From an uncultured Alphaproteobacteria bacterium (GTDB lineage: Bacteria; Pseudomonadota; Alphaproteobacteria; Rs-D84): DNA of 64,000 nt. Below, piece after piece: positions 42,298 to 52,852 of the stretch (position 1 is its first letter; each line of letters starts with the position of its first letter). The position numbers were made by a program, and so were the translations under genes. The stretch spans positions 142,202 through 206,201 of the forward strand of contig CAMORN010000001.1 of NCBI GenBank assembly GCA_946623825.1. Reading direction: 5' to 3'. Below the pieces are notes generated by a model. The model was not told where the DNA came from. It saw only the letters and a program-made list of their open reading frames with translations, and did no database searches.

Positions 42298-42969
42298 TTA
42301 TTGTATGATAAACCAAATTAATGGTAAAACATAAATCCAACCATCAAATCTGTCCAATATTCCACCGTGTCCCGGTATAGTGTTTCCGAAATCTTTTATT
42401 CCAAGATTGCGTTTGATATAACTGGCGGTTAAATCACCATATTGTGATAACAAAGAAACGCCCATGCCAATCCACAATAATTCAGGTTTGAAAATATCGG
42501 CGCCCAATAAACCGTACATTACACCACAAAATGTTCCGCAAACAATACCGCCGATTTGACCAGACCATGTTTTATGTTCTGATAATCTTTCCCACATTTT
42601 ATCGCCACCAAACAATTTACCAAATAACCATGCGCCGACATCTGCACCGACAATAATGGATAATAATAACAATAAAATCCAAGGGCGTGTTGCCACATGA
42701 TAAACAGCAACCGTATCGATAAACAACAGAGCAAGGAAAGAATAATATAAAGTTTTTTTATTTGTTTCGGTTTTCAAAATATTTTGAACCATTTCATACA
42801 TACCCAACAACATAACAACAACCGCCAACACGCGAATTGCATGGAAAGGTTTAATATGCAAGAAAGGTATACCGTGTCCTTCCAGTAATACAGCGATACC
42901 AACAATTGCCAGCATCACAACAGCACTTAAAATACGCAAAGTTGTATTTGATAATTCGTTTAATTTCAT
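42298..42969 (-). CDS. cdsA: Phosphatidate cytidylyltransferase
   Basis: Makes CDP-diacylglycerol for phospholipid synthesis in the inner membrane. 223 residues with about seven membrane helices. The CDP-OH signature is SYIKRNLGIKDFGNTIPGHG, then GILDRFDGW, with all the conserved acids. It overlaps uppS by 4 bases. Confidence 0.93.
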   Translation of the reverse strand: MKLNELSNTTLRILSAVVMLAIVGIAVLLEGHGIPFLHIKPFHAIRVLAVVVMLLGMYEMVQNILKTETNKKTLYYSFLALLFIDTVAVYHVATRPWILLLLLSIIVGADVGAWLFGKLFGGDKMWERLSEHKTWSGQIGGIVCGTFCGVMYGLLGADIFKPELLWIGMGVSLLSQYGDLTASYIKRNLGIKDFGNTIPGHGGILDRFDGWIYVLPLIWFIIQ

Positions 42970-43718
42970 TTTTTATTTCCCAAATAGTTTTTCTTTTTGC
43001 CACCACCAAATCTGCGGTCGCGTTTTTGATATTCAGATAAAACATATTCCCATAATTTTTCTGACTTTACCAAATCAGGCCAATGTTCTGGTACAAATAA
43101 TAATTCAGCATAAGCCAATTTCCAAAGCAAGAAATTAGAAATTCTGTTTTCATTACTTGTACGAACCATTAAATCAACCGGCAACAAATCGCCCGTATCC
43201 ATAAATGTTTCAAAAGTTTCCTTGTCAACAGGTTCGCCGTTTTTGATTGCTTCATTTACAGCGCGGATAATTTCGTCTTGACCGCCATAATTCAATGCGA
43301 AAACAACCGTTCCATTTGTGTTTTCAGCGGAAACTTGTTCCAATTTATCGCATAAATTAGCCAATTTCTTTGGTAATTTATCACGAGAACCAACAACACG
43401 ATAACGCAGATTTTTTTCAATTGCGTGTTTCATATTTTTATTCAGTTCTTCGTAAAACAAATCCATCAAGAAATTAACTTCTTCTTTTGAACGGTTCCAA
43501 TTTTCAGTTGAAAATATATAGAAAGTGATTGTTGATACACCGCGTGCAATAAACCAATCAACCAGATTTTCAAAATTGGAAATACCAGCACGATGTCCCA
43601 TCAACGGTGGCAACCCACGATTTTCAGCCCATCTGCGGTTTCCGTCGCAAATAAAAGCGATATGTTGAGGAATTTTTACAAATTCTTGCGAAGATTTTTT
43701 CTTGAAAAAATTAAACAT
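42966..43718 (-). CDS. uppS: Undecaprenyl-diphosphate synthase
   Basis: Builds the C55 lipid carrier used for peptidoglycan from isoprenyl units. 250 residues: IAFICDGNRRWAENRGLPPL with the catalytic Asp, then GHRAGISNFENLVDW and the C-terminal MVRTSNENRISNFLLWKLAY. Operon frr-uppS-cdsA-rseP-bamA. Confidence 0.95.
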   Translation of the reverse strand: MFNFFKKKSSQEFVKIPQHIAFICDGNRRWAENRGLPPLMGHRAGISNFENLVDWFIARGVSTITFYIFSTENWNRSKEEVNFLMDLFYEELNKNMKHAIEKNLRYRVVGSRDKLPKKLANLCDKLEQVSAENTNGTVVFALNYGGQDEIIRAVNEAIKNGEPVDKETFETFMDTGDLLPVDLMVRTSNENRISNFLLWKLAYAELLFVPEHWPDLVKSEKLWEYVLSEYQKRDRRFGGGKKKNYLGNKK

Positions 43719-43741
43719 GATTTATTCCTGTGGTAAAGAAA

Positions 43742-44302
43742 TTAGATAGACATAATGTCTGCTTCTTTCTGTTTAGCCATTGCGTCAACTTCGCTTGCAC
43801 GACCATCGAAAACTTTCTGAATATCTTCTTCGTATTTGCGTTGATCGTCTTCGGAAATTTCTTTGTCTGTGACGGCACGTTTAATTTTTCCCATTGCGTC
43901 TTGACGAATGTTGCGCATAGAAATTTTTGCTTCTTCGGCGTATTTGCCAGCAACCTTGGTCAATTCACGACGACGTTCTTCGGTAAGAGGTGGCAAATTC
44001 AAACGGATAACACCACCCGCAGTATTTGGATTCAAACCCAATCCAGAATCACGAATCGCCTTTTCCACAGCAGGTGCATTTGTTGCGTCCCAAACGGTGA
44101 CAGACAATGTCTGGGTATCTGGGGCAGATACGGTTGCAACCTGATTCAAAGGCATTTCAGCACCATAAACAGGTACCTTGATGCCGTCTAATAAATGCAC
44201 AGATGCACGACCGGTACGCAATCCTGCGAATTCGTTTTGCAAAACTTCCAATGTTTGTGCGGTTTTTTGTTCAACTTCAGATTTAAGGCTTGAATAATCC
44301 AT
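43742..44302 (-). CDS. frr: Ribosome recycling factor
   Basis: Splits post-termination ribosomes together with EF-G. 186 residues, the usual length: LRTGRASVHLLDGIKVPVYG, PLNQVATVSAPDTQTLSVTV and RMNLPPLTEERRRELTK-like segments. First gene of the minus-strand envelope operon; ATG with AAGGAG upstream. Confidence 0.96.
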   Translation of the reverse strand: MDYSSLKSEVEQKTAQTLEVLQNEFAGLRTGRASVHLLDGIKVPVYGAEMPLNQVATVSAPDTQTLSVTVWDATNAPAVEKAIRDSGLGLNPNTAGGVIRLNLPPLTEERRRELTKVAGKYAEEAKISMRNIRQDAMGKIKRAVTDKEISEDDQRKYEEDIQKVFDGRASEVDAMAKQKEADIMSI

Positions 44303-44349
44303 AATAAAACTCCTTATATGATTATATAAGAAGAGATTAGCAAAAACAT

Positions 44350-44378
44350 TTGACTTTTTGCAAGAAGAAATATAGAAT
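44350..44378 (+). promoter_or_regulatory. Promoter of tRNA-Ala/tRNA-His
   Basis: TTGACT, 17 bp, TAGAAT, 13 bases before the tRNA-Ala. Confidence 0.7.
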
Positions 44379-44390
44379 AAGTTTCCGCAT

Positions 44391-44466
44391 GGGGTTGTAG
44401 CTCAGTTGGTAGAGCACTTGCATGGCATGCAAGGGGTCGTCAGTTCGAGTCTGATCAGCTCCACCA
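44391..44466 (+). tRNA. tRNA-Ala (GGC)
   Basis: 76 bases with encoded CCA. Anticodon arm CTTGC-ATGGCAT-GCAAG gives anticodon GGC. The D- and T-arms match tRNA-Ala(TGC) at 15608. Confidence 0.96.
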
Positions 44467-44503
44467 AAAAATTTGAGTCAGGCAATCAATGCCTAAAAGT
44501 TAT

Positions 44504-44581
44504 GGCGGGTGTAGCTCAGTTGGTTAGAGCGTCGGTTTGTGGTACCGAATGTCGCCAGTTCGAATCTGGTCACCCGCCCCA
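44504..44581 (+). tRNA. tRNA-His (GTG)
   Basis: 78 bases including the extra G at -1 that pairs with C73, the identity element of tRNA-His, and an encoded CCA. Anticodon loop TTGTGGT gives GTG. Its 3' end is repeated twice downstream. Confidence 0.95.
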
Positions 44582-44590
44582 TAAATAAAA

Positions 44591-44620
44591 ATGTCCCCCA
44601 TGCGGGGGCATTTTTATTTA
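44591..44620 (+). terminator. Terminator of the tRNA operon
   Basis: CCCCC/GGGGG hairpin extended by ATG/CAT with one bulged T, then T-rich tail. Confidence 0.8.
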
Positions 44621-44733
44621 TGTGTGAAGGGTCCAGATGCGAACTGTAAGTTCGACTACGAGTAAAAGAGCCAAACATAGTGCAGGCGATTTGTTAGGAG
44701 TGCCGCGCAGGGCATAGCCCGAGCGAATACGAA

Positions 44734-44807
44734 AATATACAATTAGAAAAATCATAAAAACGGAGTTTGTAAATACGAGTTTTTATAGATTTTTGTTGTT
44801 GTATATT
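44734..44807. repeat. Long imperfect inverted repeat
   Basis: AATATACAA...AAAAATC-A-TAAAAAC on the left pairs with GTTTTTAT-A-GATTTTT...TTGTATATT on the right, about 24 paired bases in 74. It lies between two tRNA-His 3'-end copies. It might be a miniature inverted-repeat element or the end-structure of a lost element. Confidence 0.6.
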
Positions 44808-45010
44808 GAGGAAAAGGTCACCCGCCCCATAAAATTCAAGCCCGCGAAAAGCGGGCTTTAATTTTATGTGAAAGGGTCAGATGAGAACTGGCGAAAAAGC
44901 CGTTCGACCCGCAGCAAAAAGGTGGAATAACACCGGTTTGCCGTCAGGCAAATTTTGCAAGGGAGTGAAGCGACAGCGAAACAATCTGGTCACCCGCCCC
45001 ATAAAATTCA

Positions 45011-45034
45011 AGCCCGCGAAAAGCGGGTTTTTTG
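45011..45034 (+). terminator. Hairpin terminator after third tRNA-His repeat
   Basis: AGCCCGC/GCGGGTT-type stem with GAAAA loop and a T-rich tail. The related hairpin at 44838-44858 has a perfect AAGCCCGC/GCGGGCTT stem. Confidence 0.75.
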
Positions 45035-45090
45035 TTTGTGTAAATCCTGGTTTTGTGGTAAAATTATACTGATAAATATCGGTGAAAAAT

Positions 45091-46848
45091 ATGGCAGAAG
45101 AACGTACAAGCATAATTGAAAAGATAATAGAAGCATATAAACAATATGCACCGAAAAACATCACTATCGATCAATTTATTGAAATGGTAGAACGTGACCC
45201 TGTGATGATGCGTGAAATTGAAAATGGTACTTTTGGTGCGTTTTCTACATATAATCCAGAATTGGCCAGATTGTATAAGGAACTTGATACAAAAAACACA
45301 GAATCTAAAGATGAATTCAGAAATAAATTGAAAGAATCTATTAATGAAACCGCAACAGAAAAACGTGTTTCAGAAATAGCGAAGATGTATGAAAAAATAA
45401 TTTTATCTGATGATGAAATATTTTCATTTGTTTTAACATTTGATATTTTATCAACAAAACAAAAACTTGAATTGACAACCAGAATTGTGAATGCAATGAA
45501 TAAAATGTTTGGTATAGATTATTCATTGGATGTAATATATACTGGCAAGGCATTAAACCGAATGCCAAAATATACTTTTACGGATAATGTATACGATTTT
45601 ATAAATAATTTTGTTACCAAGATTTGGCCTAAAAAAAGTAAATACGGCAGATACGGTGGATATTATTCTGATTATAAAAAACAGATAGTTGTGGCATATC
45701 AAGGTTCGTTTGCAAACTTTATAGATACCTTAAGTCATGAATACGGGCATTTTATAGACCACAGATATCCTGAAAAGGGAATGTTGGGCGCTCAAATTGC
45801 AAAATATTCTTGGTCTGTGTATGAAAATAATAAGGGGCGTGAGAGATATCGTGCAAACCCAACAGAATTTAGTTCTTTCAAGATTGGTGCCGGGGTCAGC
45901 GAATATCTTGCATCTGTAATAAAAGATAATGCAAAAAAAAGAAAAGATTTATCGGTTCCGCTATTAATACGCGCAATAGAAAAATTACAGGCTGAAACTG
46001 CTGGATATCGGCTGAAAAAAACAAAATTACAGGATAAATATTATGAATTATTGTTTGAACGAAGAGGCAAAGAATATAAAAATTTTTATTTAAGACCAGA
46101 AGAAGAACAAGAAAAAATCTGGCAAGAAATATATCAAGACCCACGGTTGAAAGATTTTCTTGATATTAAAGAACAATATTACGATTTGCTTTTAAAAAAA
46201 CGTGCTGACCGTTTCCCGTCATTTTATTCTTTGTCTGAAACAGAACAAGAAGAGGTTATGCGCAGAATAAATGCAGACCCACGGTTGGCGGGATATGATA
46301 AAATAAAATCTGAATATAAACAGGCAATTAATAAAGCAGCAAAAGAAAGAAATATAGATTTTTATGATTTGTCGTATGAAGAAGAACAGGCAGTCCGTGA
46401 AGAATTAAATGCATTGGCGTCTGTTCGTCCGTTGTATGAAAAAATTCAAGAAATGGATTCTCTAAGGGAAGAATTGCGTGAAGAACGCTTCCCATCATTT
46501 TATGATTTGTCAGAAGAAGAACGAGATTTTATAGAACACGAAATCCACAGTGAACCAGATGTTGTGTCGCTGTATACACGCTATGAAAATTTACAAGACC
46601 TGGCATATAAAATACGACAAGAAAAATATCCTGGGTTTTATGAATTGCCAGATGCAGAACGAGATCGGTTGTATAAAAAAGCAGAAAAAACATTGCCGGT
46701 AAGAATGGCAAAATTGAAATACGATTTAGTCATAGATAAAGAATATGAAGCCAAAGTTTATTTATTGGAAAAGTATGAGAAATTATTATCAGAAATACAA
46801 AACCCAGAACAAACATTAGAGATACAAAACGGTATAGATGACAGATAA
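45091..46848 (+). CDS. Large zinc-metallopeptidase-like protein with C-terminal helical repeats
   Basis: 585 residues from the ATG at 45091 (a GTG at 45082 is possible). Residues ~1-110 are helical. The middle contains HEYGH (His216, Glu217, His220) in DTLSHEYGHFIDHRYP, the HExxH zinc signature, followed by an ASVIKD region that may supply the third ligand. From about 300 on, an ~53-residue unit repeats four to five times. It has the core FPSFYxLSExExxxxxxxIxxDP and forms long charged helices. There is no signal peptide or membrane helix. The gene is single, lies just after the tRNA-His repeat region and may be part of an island. A secreted effector or toxin is possible, but I do not recognise the family. 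Confidence 0.7.
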   Translation: MAEERTSIIEKIIEAYKQYAPKNITIDQFIEMVERDPVMMREIENGTFGAFSTYNPELARLYKELDTKNTESKDEFRNKLKESINETATEKRVSEIAKMYEKIILSDDEIFSFVLTFDILSTKQKLELTTRIVNAMNKMFGIDYSLDVIYTGKALNRMPKYTFTDNVYDFINNFVTKIWPKKSKYGRYGGYYSDYKKQIVVAYQGSFANFIDTLSHEYGHFIDHRYPEKGMLGAQIAKYSWSVYENNKGRERYRANPTEFSSFKIGAGVSEYLASVIKDNAKKRKDLSVPLLIRAIEKLQAETAGYRLKKTKLQDKYYELLFERRGKEYKNFYLRPEEEQEKIWQEIYQDPRLKDFLDIKEQYYDLLLKKRADRFPSFYSLSETEQEEVMRRINADPRLAGYDKIKSEYKQAINKAAKERNIDFYDLSYEEEQAVREELNALASVRPLYEKIQEMDSLREELREERFPSFYDLSEEERDFIEHEIHSEPDVVSLYTRYENLQDLAYKIRQEKYPGFYELPDAERDRLYKKAEKTLPVRMAKLKYDLVIDKEYEAKVYLLEKYEKLLSEIQNPEQTLEIQNGIDDR

Positions 46849-46852
46849 AAGA

Positions 46853-46879
46853 ACACCGCCATTTTGGCGGTGTTTTTTT
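46853..46879. terminator. Bidirectional terminator
   Basis: ACACCGCC/GGCGGTGT stem with 5-base loop and T7; its 3' end overlaps the stop of the flavodoxin gene. Confidence 0.88.
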
Positions 46880-47411
46880 ACATTTGTTCATTTGCCCAGT
46901 TTTTTAATTCTTGTGCGGAAACATTAGCCGGAAATCTTTTCCCAGTCAGCACTTTTGCATCTGGTGCCAGTGCTTGTAAATTTGCACCGTAATCACCGAT
47001 ACTGCTGCTGCCCGATGTGGCAAAAGGAATCACTGTTTTGCCGGCAAAATCATAACTTTCGATAAATGTATCCATTATTGATGGTTCGCGTCCCCACCAG
47101 ATTGGTGAACCCACAAAGACAATGTTATATTGTGATATGTCTTCGATTTTTGATTTAATCGCAGGACGGGAATTTTTATTACCCATTTCAACAGATGTTC
47201 GACTGTTATCGTTTTGCCAATTCAAATCATCGGCGGTGTATGTTTGTTCCGGTATAATTTCAAACAAATCAGCATTTATTGCGGTTGCTAATTTTTCAGC
47301 AACATTGGCCGTTGTGCCAGTGGCACTGAAATATGCAACCAAGATTTTGTTGTTGTCCGCATGTGCAACGAACGGCAAAAACAATGATAAAATAAATAGA
47401 ATTTTTTTCAT
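46878..47411 (-). CDS. Exported flavodoxin-like protein
   Basis: 177 residues: signal peptide (cut after VAHA, 18), then a complete flavodoxin fold with FMN phosphate loop YFSATGTTANVAEKLA and GSPIWWGREP. The signal peptide places it in the periplasm, unlike classic flavodoxins. Periplasmic flavodoxins of this type occur in gut bacteria and may take part in electron transfer or disulfide/sulfoxide repair, but the role is unknown. The next gene upstream is another flavodoxin-fold protein, suggesting a redox operon. Confidence 0.85.
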   Translation of the reverse strand: MKKILFILSLFLPFVAHADNNKILVAYFSATGTTANVAEKLATAINADLFEIIPEQTYTADDLNWQNDNSRTSVEMGNKNSRPAIKSKIEDISQYNIVFVGSPIWWGREPSIMDTFIESYDFAGKTVIPFATSGSSSIGDYGANLQALAPDAKVLTGKRFPANVSAQELKNWANEQM

Positions 47412-47426
47412 GTTATACCTCTATAA

Positions 47427-47942
47427 TTACAAACTTTCACCCAATGCGCGGGCTTCTGCCAATTTTTCTGGGGTTTTATTTGTTGTGTGGTCTGCGGTTA
47501 CAATACCACGATCAGTCATTCCCATATATGCAATCATATCTTTGTATTGAGCAATTGCACCGGTATAAACATTTGGTGAATAAGATGACAATAATAATGC
47601 ACTGTATTTTGCCTTTTCAGGTGCGTTTATTGCATAGAAACGGTGAATCACAGATTCCAATTGTGCAGACATAATGAAATAATAAATTGGTGATGCGAAT
47701 ACAATCATATCTGCATCTTGAATTAATGGATAAATTTCCTGCATATCGTCTTTTTGGACGCATGTCCCGTTCCCCGCATTGTGGCAGAAATTACATGCCA
47801 TACATCCTTTGATGTTTTTGTGTGCTACATTTACCAATGTGACGTCGTGTCCCTTGGATTCTGCGCCTTCTTTGAATGCGTTGGCCAATGCAATAGTGTT
47901 GCCGTTTGGGGTTGGGCTGCCGTTCAAAATCAATATTTTCAT
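47427..47942 (-). CDS. Flavodoxin-family NAD(P)H/FMN reductase with cysteine motif
   Basis: 171 residues from the ATG at 47942 (AAGGAG site 6 bases upstream). KILILNGSPTPNGNTIALAN binds FMN phosphate, and CMACNFCHNAGNGTC is the cysteine segment of iron-sulfur flavoprotein-like reductases, followed by ASPIYYFIMSAQLESVIHRF. Cytoplasmic. It precedes the exported flavodoxin by 15 bases and could reduce a shared partner; that link is inference. Confidence 0.87.
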   Translation of the reverse strand: MKILILNGSPTPNGNTIALANAFKEGAESKGHDVTLVNVAHKNIKGCMACNFCHNAGNGTCVQKDDMQEIYPLIQDADMIVFASPIYYFIMSAQLESVIHRFYAINAPEKAKYSALLLSSYSPNVYTGAIAQYKDMIAYMGMTDRGIVTADHTTNKTPEKLAEARALGESL

Positions 47943-48013
47943 GTGGGTCTCCTTTCGTTGTTTTTTGTGTTTACAATATACAAATTTTGTTTTTTTGTGC
48001 AATAAAAAATATA

Positions 48014-48041
48014 TTGACACTATCAATACGTTGTCTATAAT
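48014..48041 (+). promoter_or_regulatory. Consensus sigma-70 promoter
   Basis: TTGACA, 16 bp, TATAAT, 30 bases before the next gene. Confidence 0.85.
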
Positions 48042-48071
48042 TCGCTTATAAATAATTGAAGAGGTATCTTG

Positions 48072-49019
48072 ATGTCTAATAACAATGAAATCTTAACATT
48101 GGATGAATTATATATTAAATATTTTGGTAATGATAATATTTCTGGTTTTTATCACAGAATTAATGCAAATGTAATGTTGAAATTGCCTGTCGTTCCTGCG
48201 GCACAGGCAGATTATAACAATGAAGCAGAAAAAATGCTCAGAAAGGCATTGAATTTATCAGACACCGGCAAAAAAGATGAAAAAAAACAAGGTGAATTGT
48301 CATATGACCACATGCATTACATTTATTCTTTGTTGGCAAATTTACATAAATTGACAGATGAAAACCTTAAAAAAACAGTTCTGTTTTATTTCAGAAATTA
48401 CAAAATAAACGAAATGACAGAACGCGAATTGAAACTGACTATTTTATCAGAAAGAAGAGATAATTTACATTTGATGGTGGCCAGAGCTGCTGTTGCAAAT
48501 AAATTGGCAACAAGTTATGATTATTACAATTTGATTATGGAAAATGGTTCTAGACAAAACAAATATATAAATGATTTAATTGCACAGGCAAAATTAGATA
48601 TCAAGGCAGAAATGGCAACCTATACCCCAAATTATACCGAAATTGAAACAATTTGTCGCCATGTAAAGGTCGCTGCAAAGAAAGTCGGTTGGGAACTAGA
48701 AACTTTGAATATGTTGGACGAAGAATTTAATCCTGAACTGATAATTGCGGGTGGTGATTATTTCCCTAAATTCGAACAGACCATAGAAACAAAACGTGCA
48801 GATTTAGATAAATTGGAAACCAAGGCAGCGTGGACAGATAAACTTGATAAAGAAAATGTAAAATTAAGAGCAGAAAATAATTTATTGCGTGAAAATATAA
48901 CAAAAATCGAAGACGCATCAAAACAAATGCGTGCAAGTGTTTTGTCTCGTAATGTCAGAAAAACACAACAAATTATCGCTGAATTAAGCGCACAAAGTAT
49001 AAAAGGGTTGAAAAAATAA
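48072..49019 (+). CDS. Hypothetical protein with C-terminal coiled coil
   Basis: 315 residues from the ATG at 48072 (GAGG site). N-terminal region EILTLDELYIKYFGNDNISG; mid helical domain; C-terminal coiled coil (about 255-300, DKLDKENVKLRAENNLLREN) and a basic end. No signal peptide or membrane segment. A perfect consensus promoter suggests high expression. I do not recognise the family. Single gene between terminators. Confidence 0.75.
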   Translation: MSNNNEILTLDELYIKYFGNDNISGFYHRINANVMLKLPVVPAAQADYNNEAEKMLRKALNLSDTGKKDEKKQGELSYDHMHYIYSLLANLHKLTDENLKKTVLFYFRNYKINEMTERELKLTILSERRDNLHLMVARAAVANKLATSYDYYNLIMENGSRQNKYINDLIAQAKLDIKAEMATYTPNYTEIETICRHVKVAAKKVGWELETLNMLDEEFNPELIIAGGDYFPKFEQTIETKRADLDKLETKAAWTDKLDKENVKLRAENNLLRENITKIEDASKQMRASVLSRNVRKTQQIIAELSAQSIKGLKK

Positions 49020-49026
49020 TAACAAA

Positions 49027-49054
49027 AAATCCCAGATTATTCTGGGATTTTTTT
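49027..49054 (+). terminator. Terminator of hypothetical gene
   Basis: ATCCCAG/CTGGGAT stem with 6-base loop and T7. Confidence 0.88.
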
Positions 49055-49120
49055 ATGTCTTGAATAATATTTTTTTGGGGGCTATAATCTTTTCGATAAT
49101 AAAAAAAGGGAGGAATATCT

Positions 49121-49867
49121 ATGAAAATTACTGAAAAAATTAAATCTGTTCCAACAATTTGGGTTGGTATATTGGCATTGGGTATGGCGTTGGCTGGATT
49201 CTTTATTGGAAATGGTTTTTATCAGGCCGTTGCGTCCAGAACCGTTACAGTCAAAGGTTTAGCGGAAATGAATGTGGTCGCAGATACTGCGGTTTGGTCT
49301 ATTAAATTCAATCGTGTTGGTGGTGATTTAGCCAAGGTGCAAAATAACATAGATTCTGATATTAAAAAAGCACGTGAATTCTTGATTTCAAATGGATTCA
49401 AAGAAGATGAAGTTCAAAACTTGCGTTTGCAGGTTCGTGATAAATATGCAGGATATTCTGAAATTGAACGCAAAGGTCAAGATGCTTCGGACAGATATGT
49501 TATTGAAACCGGTGTTATGGTTCGTTCTGGTTCTGTCGAATTGGTTGATGCTGTGTCTCGTAAAATGGGGGATTTGGTACGTCAAGGCGTAACAGTAACA
49601 GAAGATTATACGGGGCCTGTGTATATTTTTAACGGACTTAACGATATTAAAATTAAAATGATAGAAGAAGCAACTAAAAACGCAACACAAGCAGGCGAAC
49701 AATTTGCAAAAGATGCGGGTGCAAAATTGGGAAAAATTAAATCTGCAAATCAAGGGGTATTCAGTATAACTGCTCGTGATCAGGTTGATGCGTGGTCTGA
49801 TAATGAAAGACAATCTATTAATAAAAATGTTCGTGTCGTTTCAACAATTACATTTTATTTAAGATAA
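49121..49867 (+). CDS. SIMPL (DUF541) domain protein
   Basis: 248 residues. N-terminal membrane anchor (VGILALGMALAGFFIGNGFY) followed by a SIMPL domain: RTVTVKGLAEMNVVADTAVW, VRDKYAGYSEIERKGQDASD and ITFYLR at the end. SIMPL proteins are periplasmic and may form oligomeric rings; in some bacteria they are linked to oxidative stress. Start with GGGAGGA site. Single gene. Confidence 0.87.
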   Translation: MKITEKIKSVPTIWVGILALGMALAGFFIGNGFYQAVASRTVTVKGLAEMNVVADTAVWSIKFNRVGGDLAKVQNNIDSDIKKAREFLISNGFKEDEVQNLRLQVRDKYAGYSEIERKGQDASDRYVIETGVMVRSGSVELVDAVSRKMGDLVRQGVTVTEDYTGPVYIFNGLNDIKIKMIEEATKNATQAGEQFAKDAGAKLGKIKSANQGVFSITARDQVDAWSDNERQSINKNVRVVSTITFYLR

Positions 49868-49871
49868 AAAA

Positions 49872-49896
49872 AGCCACCCAAACGGGTGGTTTTTTT
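49872..49896. terminator. Bidirectional terminator
   Basis: CCACCC/GGGTGG hairpin with A-run and T7, overlapping the stop region of the convergent gene. Confidence 0.85.
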
Positions 49897-50740
49897 ATCT
49901 TGTATGACGACGGGTTTCGTTTTGCAATTTGTATTGAACGATTTTTGATAAATCAACAACTGTGCAGTTGCCACCGGTAAAGTATTCAAAAGAATCATTA
50001 TAACCAGATGCAATAACAGGGTTGCCGCGTTCGTCTGGTGCAAAAACTTTTCCAGATTGGTCCACAAAACCACGACCAATAAACACTTTTGTATGACCAG
50101 AAAATCTTACAATGGCACCTTTGCCAATGTTAGCAAATGCAGCAGGTTCTGGGTTGGTTATAACTGCGCCGGCAACTTCGCCATATTGAGATGTAAAATA
50201 ATCTACAAATGAATCACCGTTATAAATAGCATCACGACGACCTTCTTTGCGATCGAAAAGATCAATTTTTCCGCGTTTTATCAAACCAGAACGTTTTTCA
50301 GCATCTTGAATAGCGGTTGTTGCTGATTTGTTACAATAGTTGTAATCCAGACCATATTTTTTGCCCGGTGTGGTCAGATTATGGTTAACAGAATCGATAC
50401 CTAAAGCCATTTCTTTAGCGACAATTTCACCAAAAACTTCACCGACTTTTTGGTTTGAATGGTTTGTCCAGTTGATAACAGGGTACGAATTTGGGTCAAA
50501 ATATGCGCGGTTCAATGTTGCAGGGTTAAATGTTTCTGATGTGACCAATTTACCTGTGGCAGGGTCAACATATTCAACATGAAACTGTTTCAAGGCATTG
50601 TCTTCGCGGTCTTCAAAACGGTTTTGTTTTGCATTATTTGTTAAACCCCAAGCCAGCAAAATTCCAATTATAAAAGTATAACCATGCGTTGCCAGCGGAT
50701 GAAATAATGTTTCTTCTATGTCTTTTTTGCTTATTTTCAT
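49895..50740 (-). CDS. Membrane-anchored protein with possible CHAP/NlpC-type cysteine amidase domain
   Basis: 281 residues. One membrane helix (about 17-35, GYTFIIGILLAWGL). The rest would be periplasmic. LDYNYCNKSATTAIQDAEKR supplies a Cys at a helix start. GKGAIVRFSGHTKVFIGRGF, a strand-turn with His, and a following Asn/Asp fit the Cys-His order of CHAP or NlpC/P60 peptidoglycan hydrolases. This reading is inference; no strong family signature is seen. Its promoter is at 50769-50797. Single gene. Confidence 0.6.
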   Translation of the reverse strand: MKISKKDIEETLFHPLATHGYTFIIGILLAWGLTNNAKQNRFEDREDNALKQFHVEYVDPATGKLVTSETFNPATLNRAYFDPNSYPVINWTNHSNQKVGEVFGEIVAKEMALGIDSVNHNLTTPGKKYGLDYNYCNKSATTAIQDAEKRSGLIKRGKIDLFDRKEGRRDAIYNGDSFVDYFTSQYGEVAGAVITNPEPAAFANIGKGAIVRFSGHTKVFIGRGFVDQSGKVFAPDERGNPVIASGYNDSFEYFTGGNCTVVDLSKIVQYKLQNETRRHTR

Positions 50741-50768
50741 AATGTACCCCTTTTTGTTTGTTTATACA

Positions 50769-52851
<2,083 letters not shown>

Positions 52852-52852
<1 letters not shown>

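Larger units (their letters stand above)
44568..45005 (+). repeat. Repeats of the tRNA-His 3' end (possible att-site relics)
   Basis: GGTCACCCGCCCCATAAA occurs at 44568-44585 (tRNA-His itself), 44816-44833 and 44988-45005. Copies 2 and 3 continue identically through a GCCCGC/GCGGG hairpin. Sequences starting GTGAAGGGTCCAGATG (44625) and GTGAAAGGGTCAGATG (44868) begin each intervening segment. The pattern fits repeated integration and loss at the tRNA 3' end. No gene is seen in 44621-45090 otherwise. Confidence 0.7.

Noticed and set aside
44406..44588. Open frame across tRNA-Ala and tRNA-His
   Set aside because: It is a translation of two tRNA genes.
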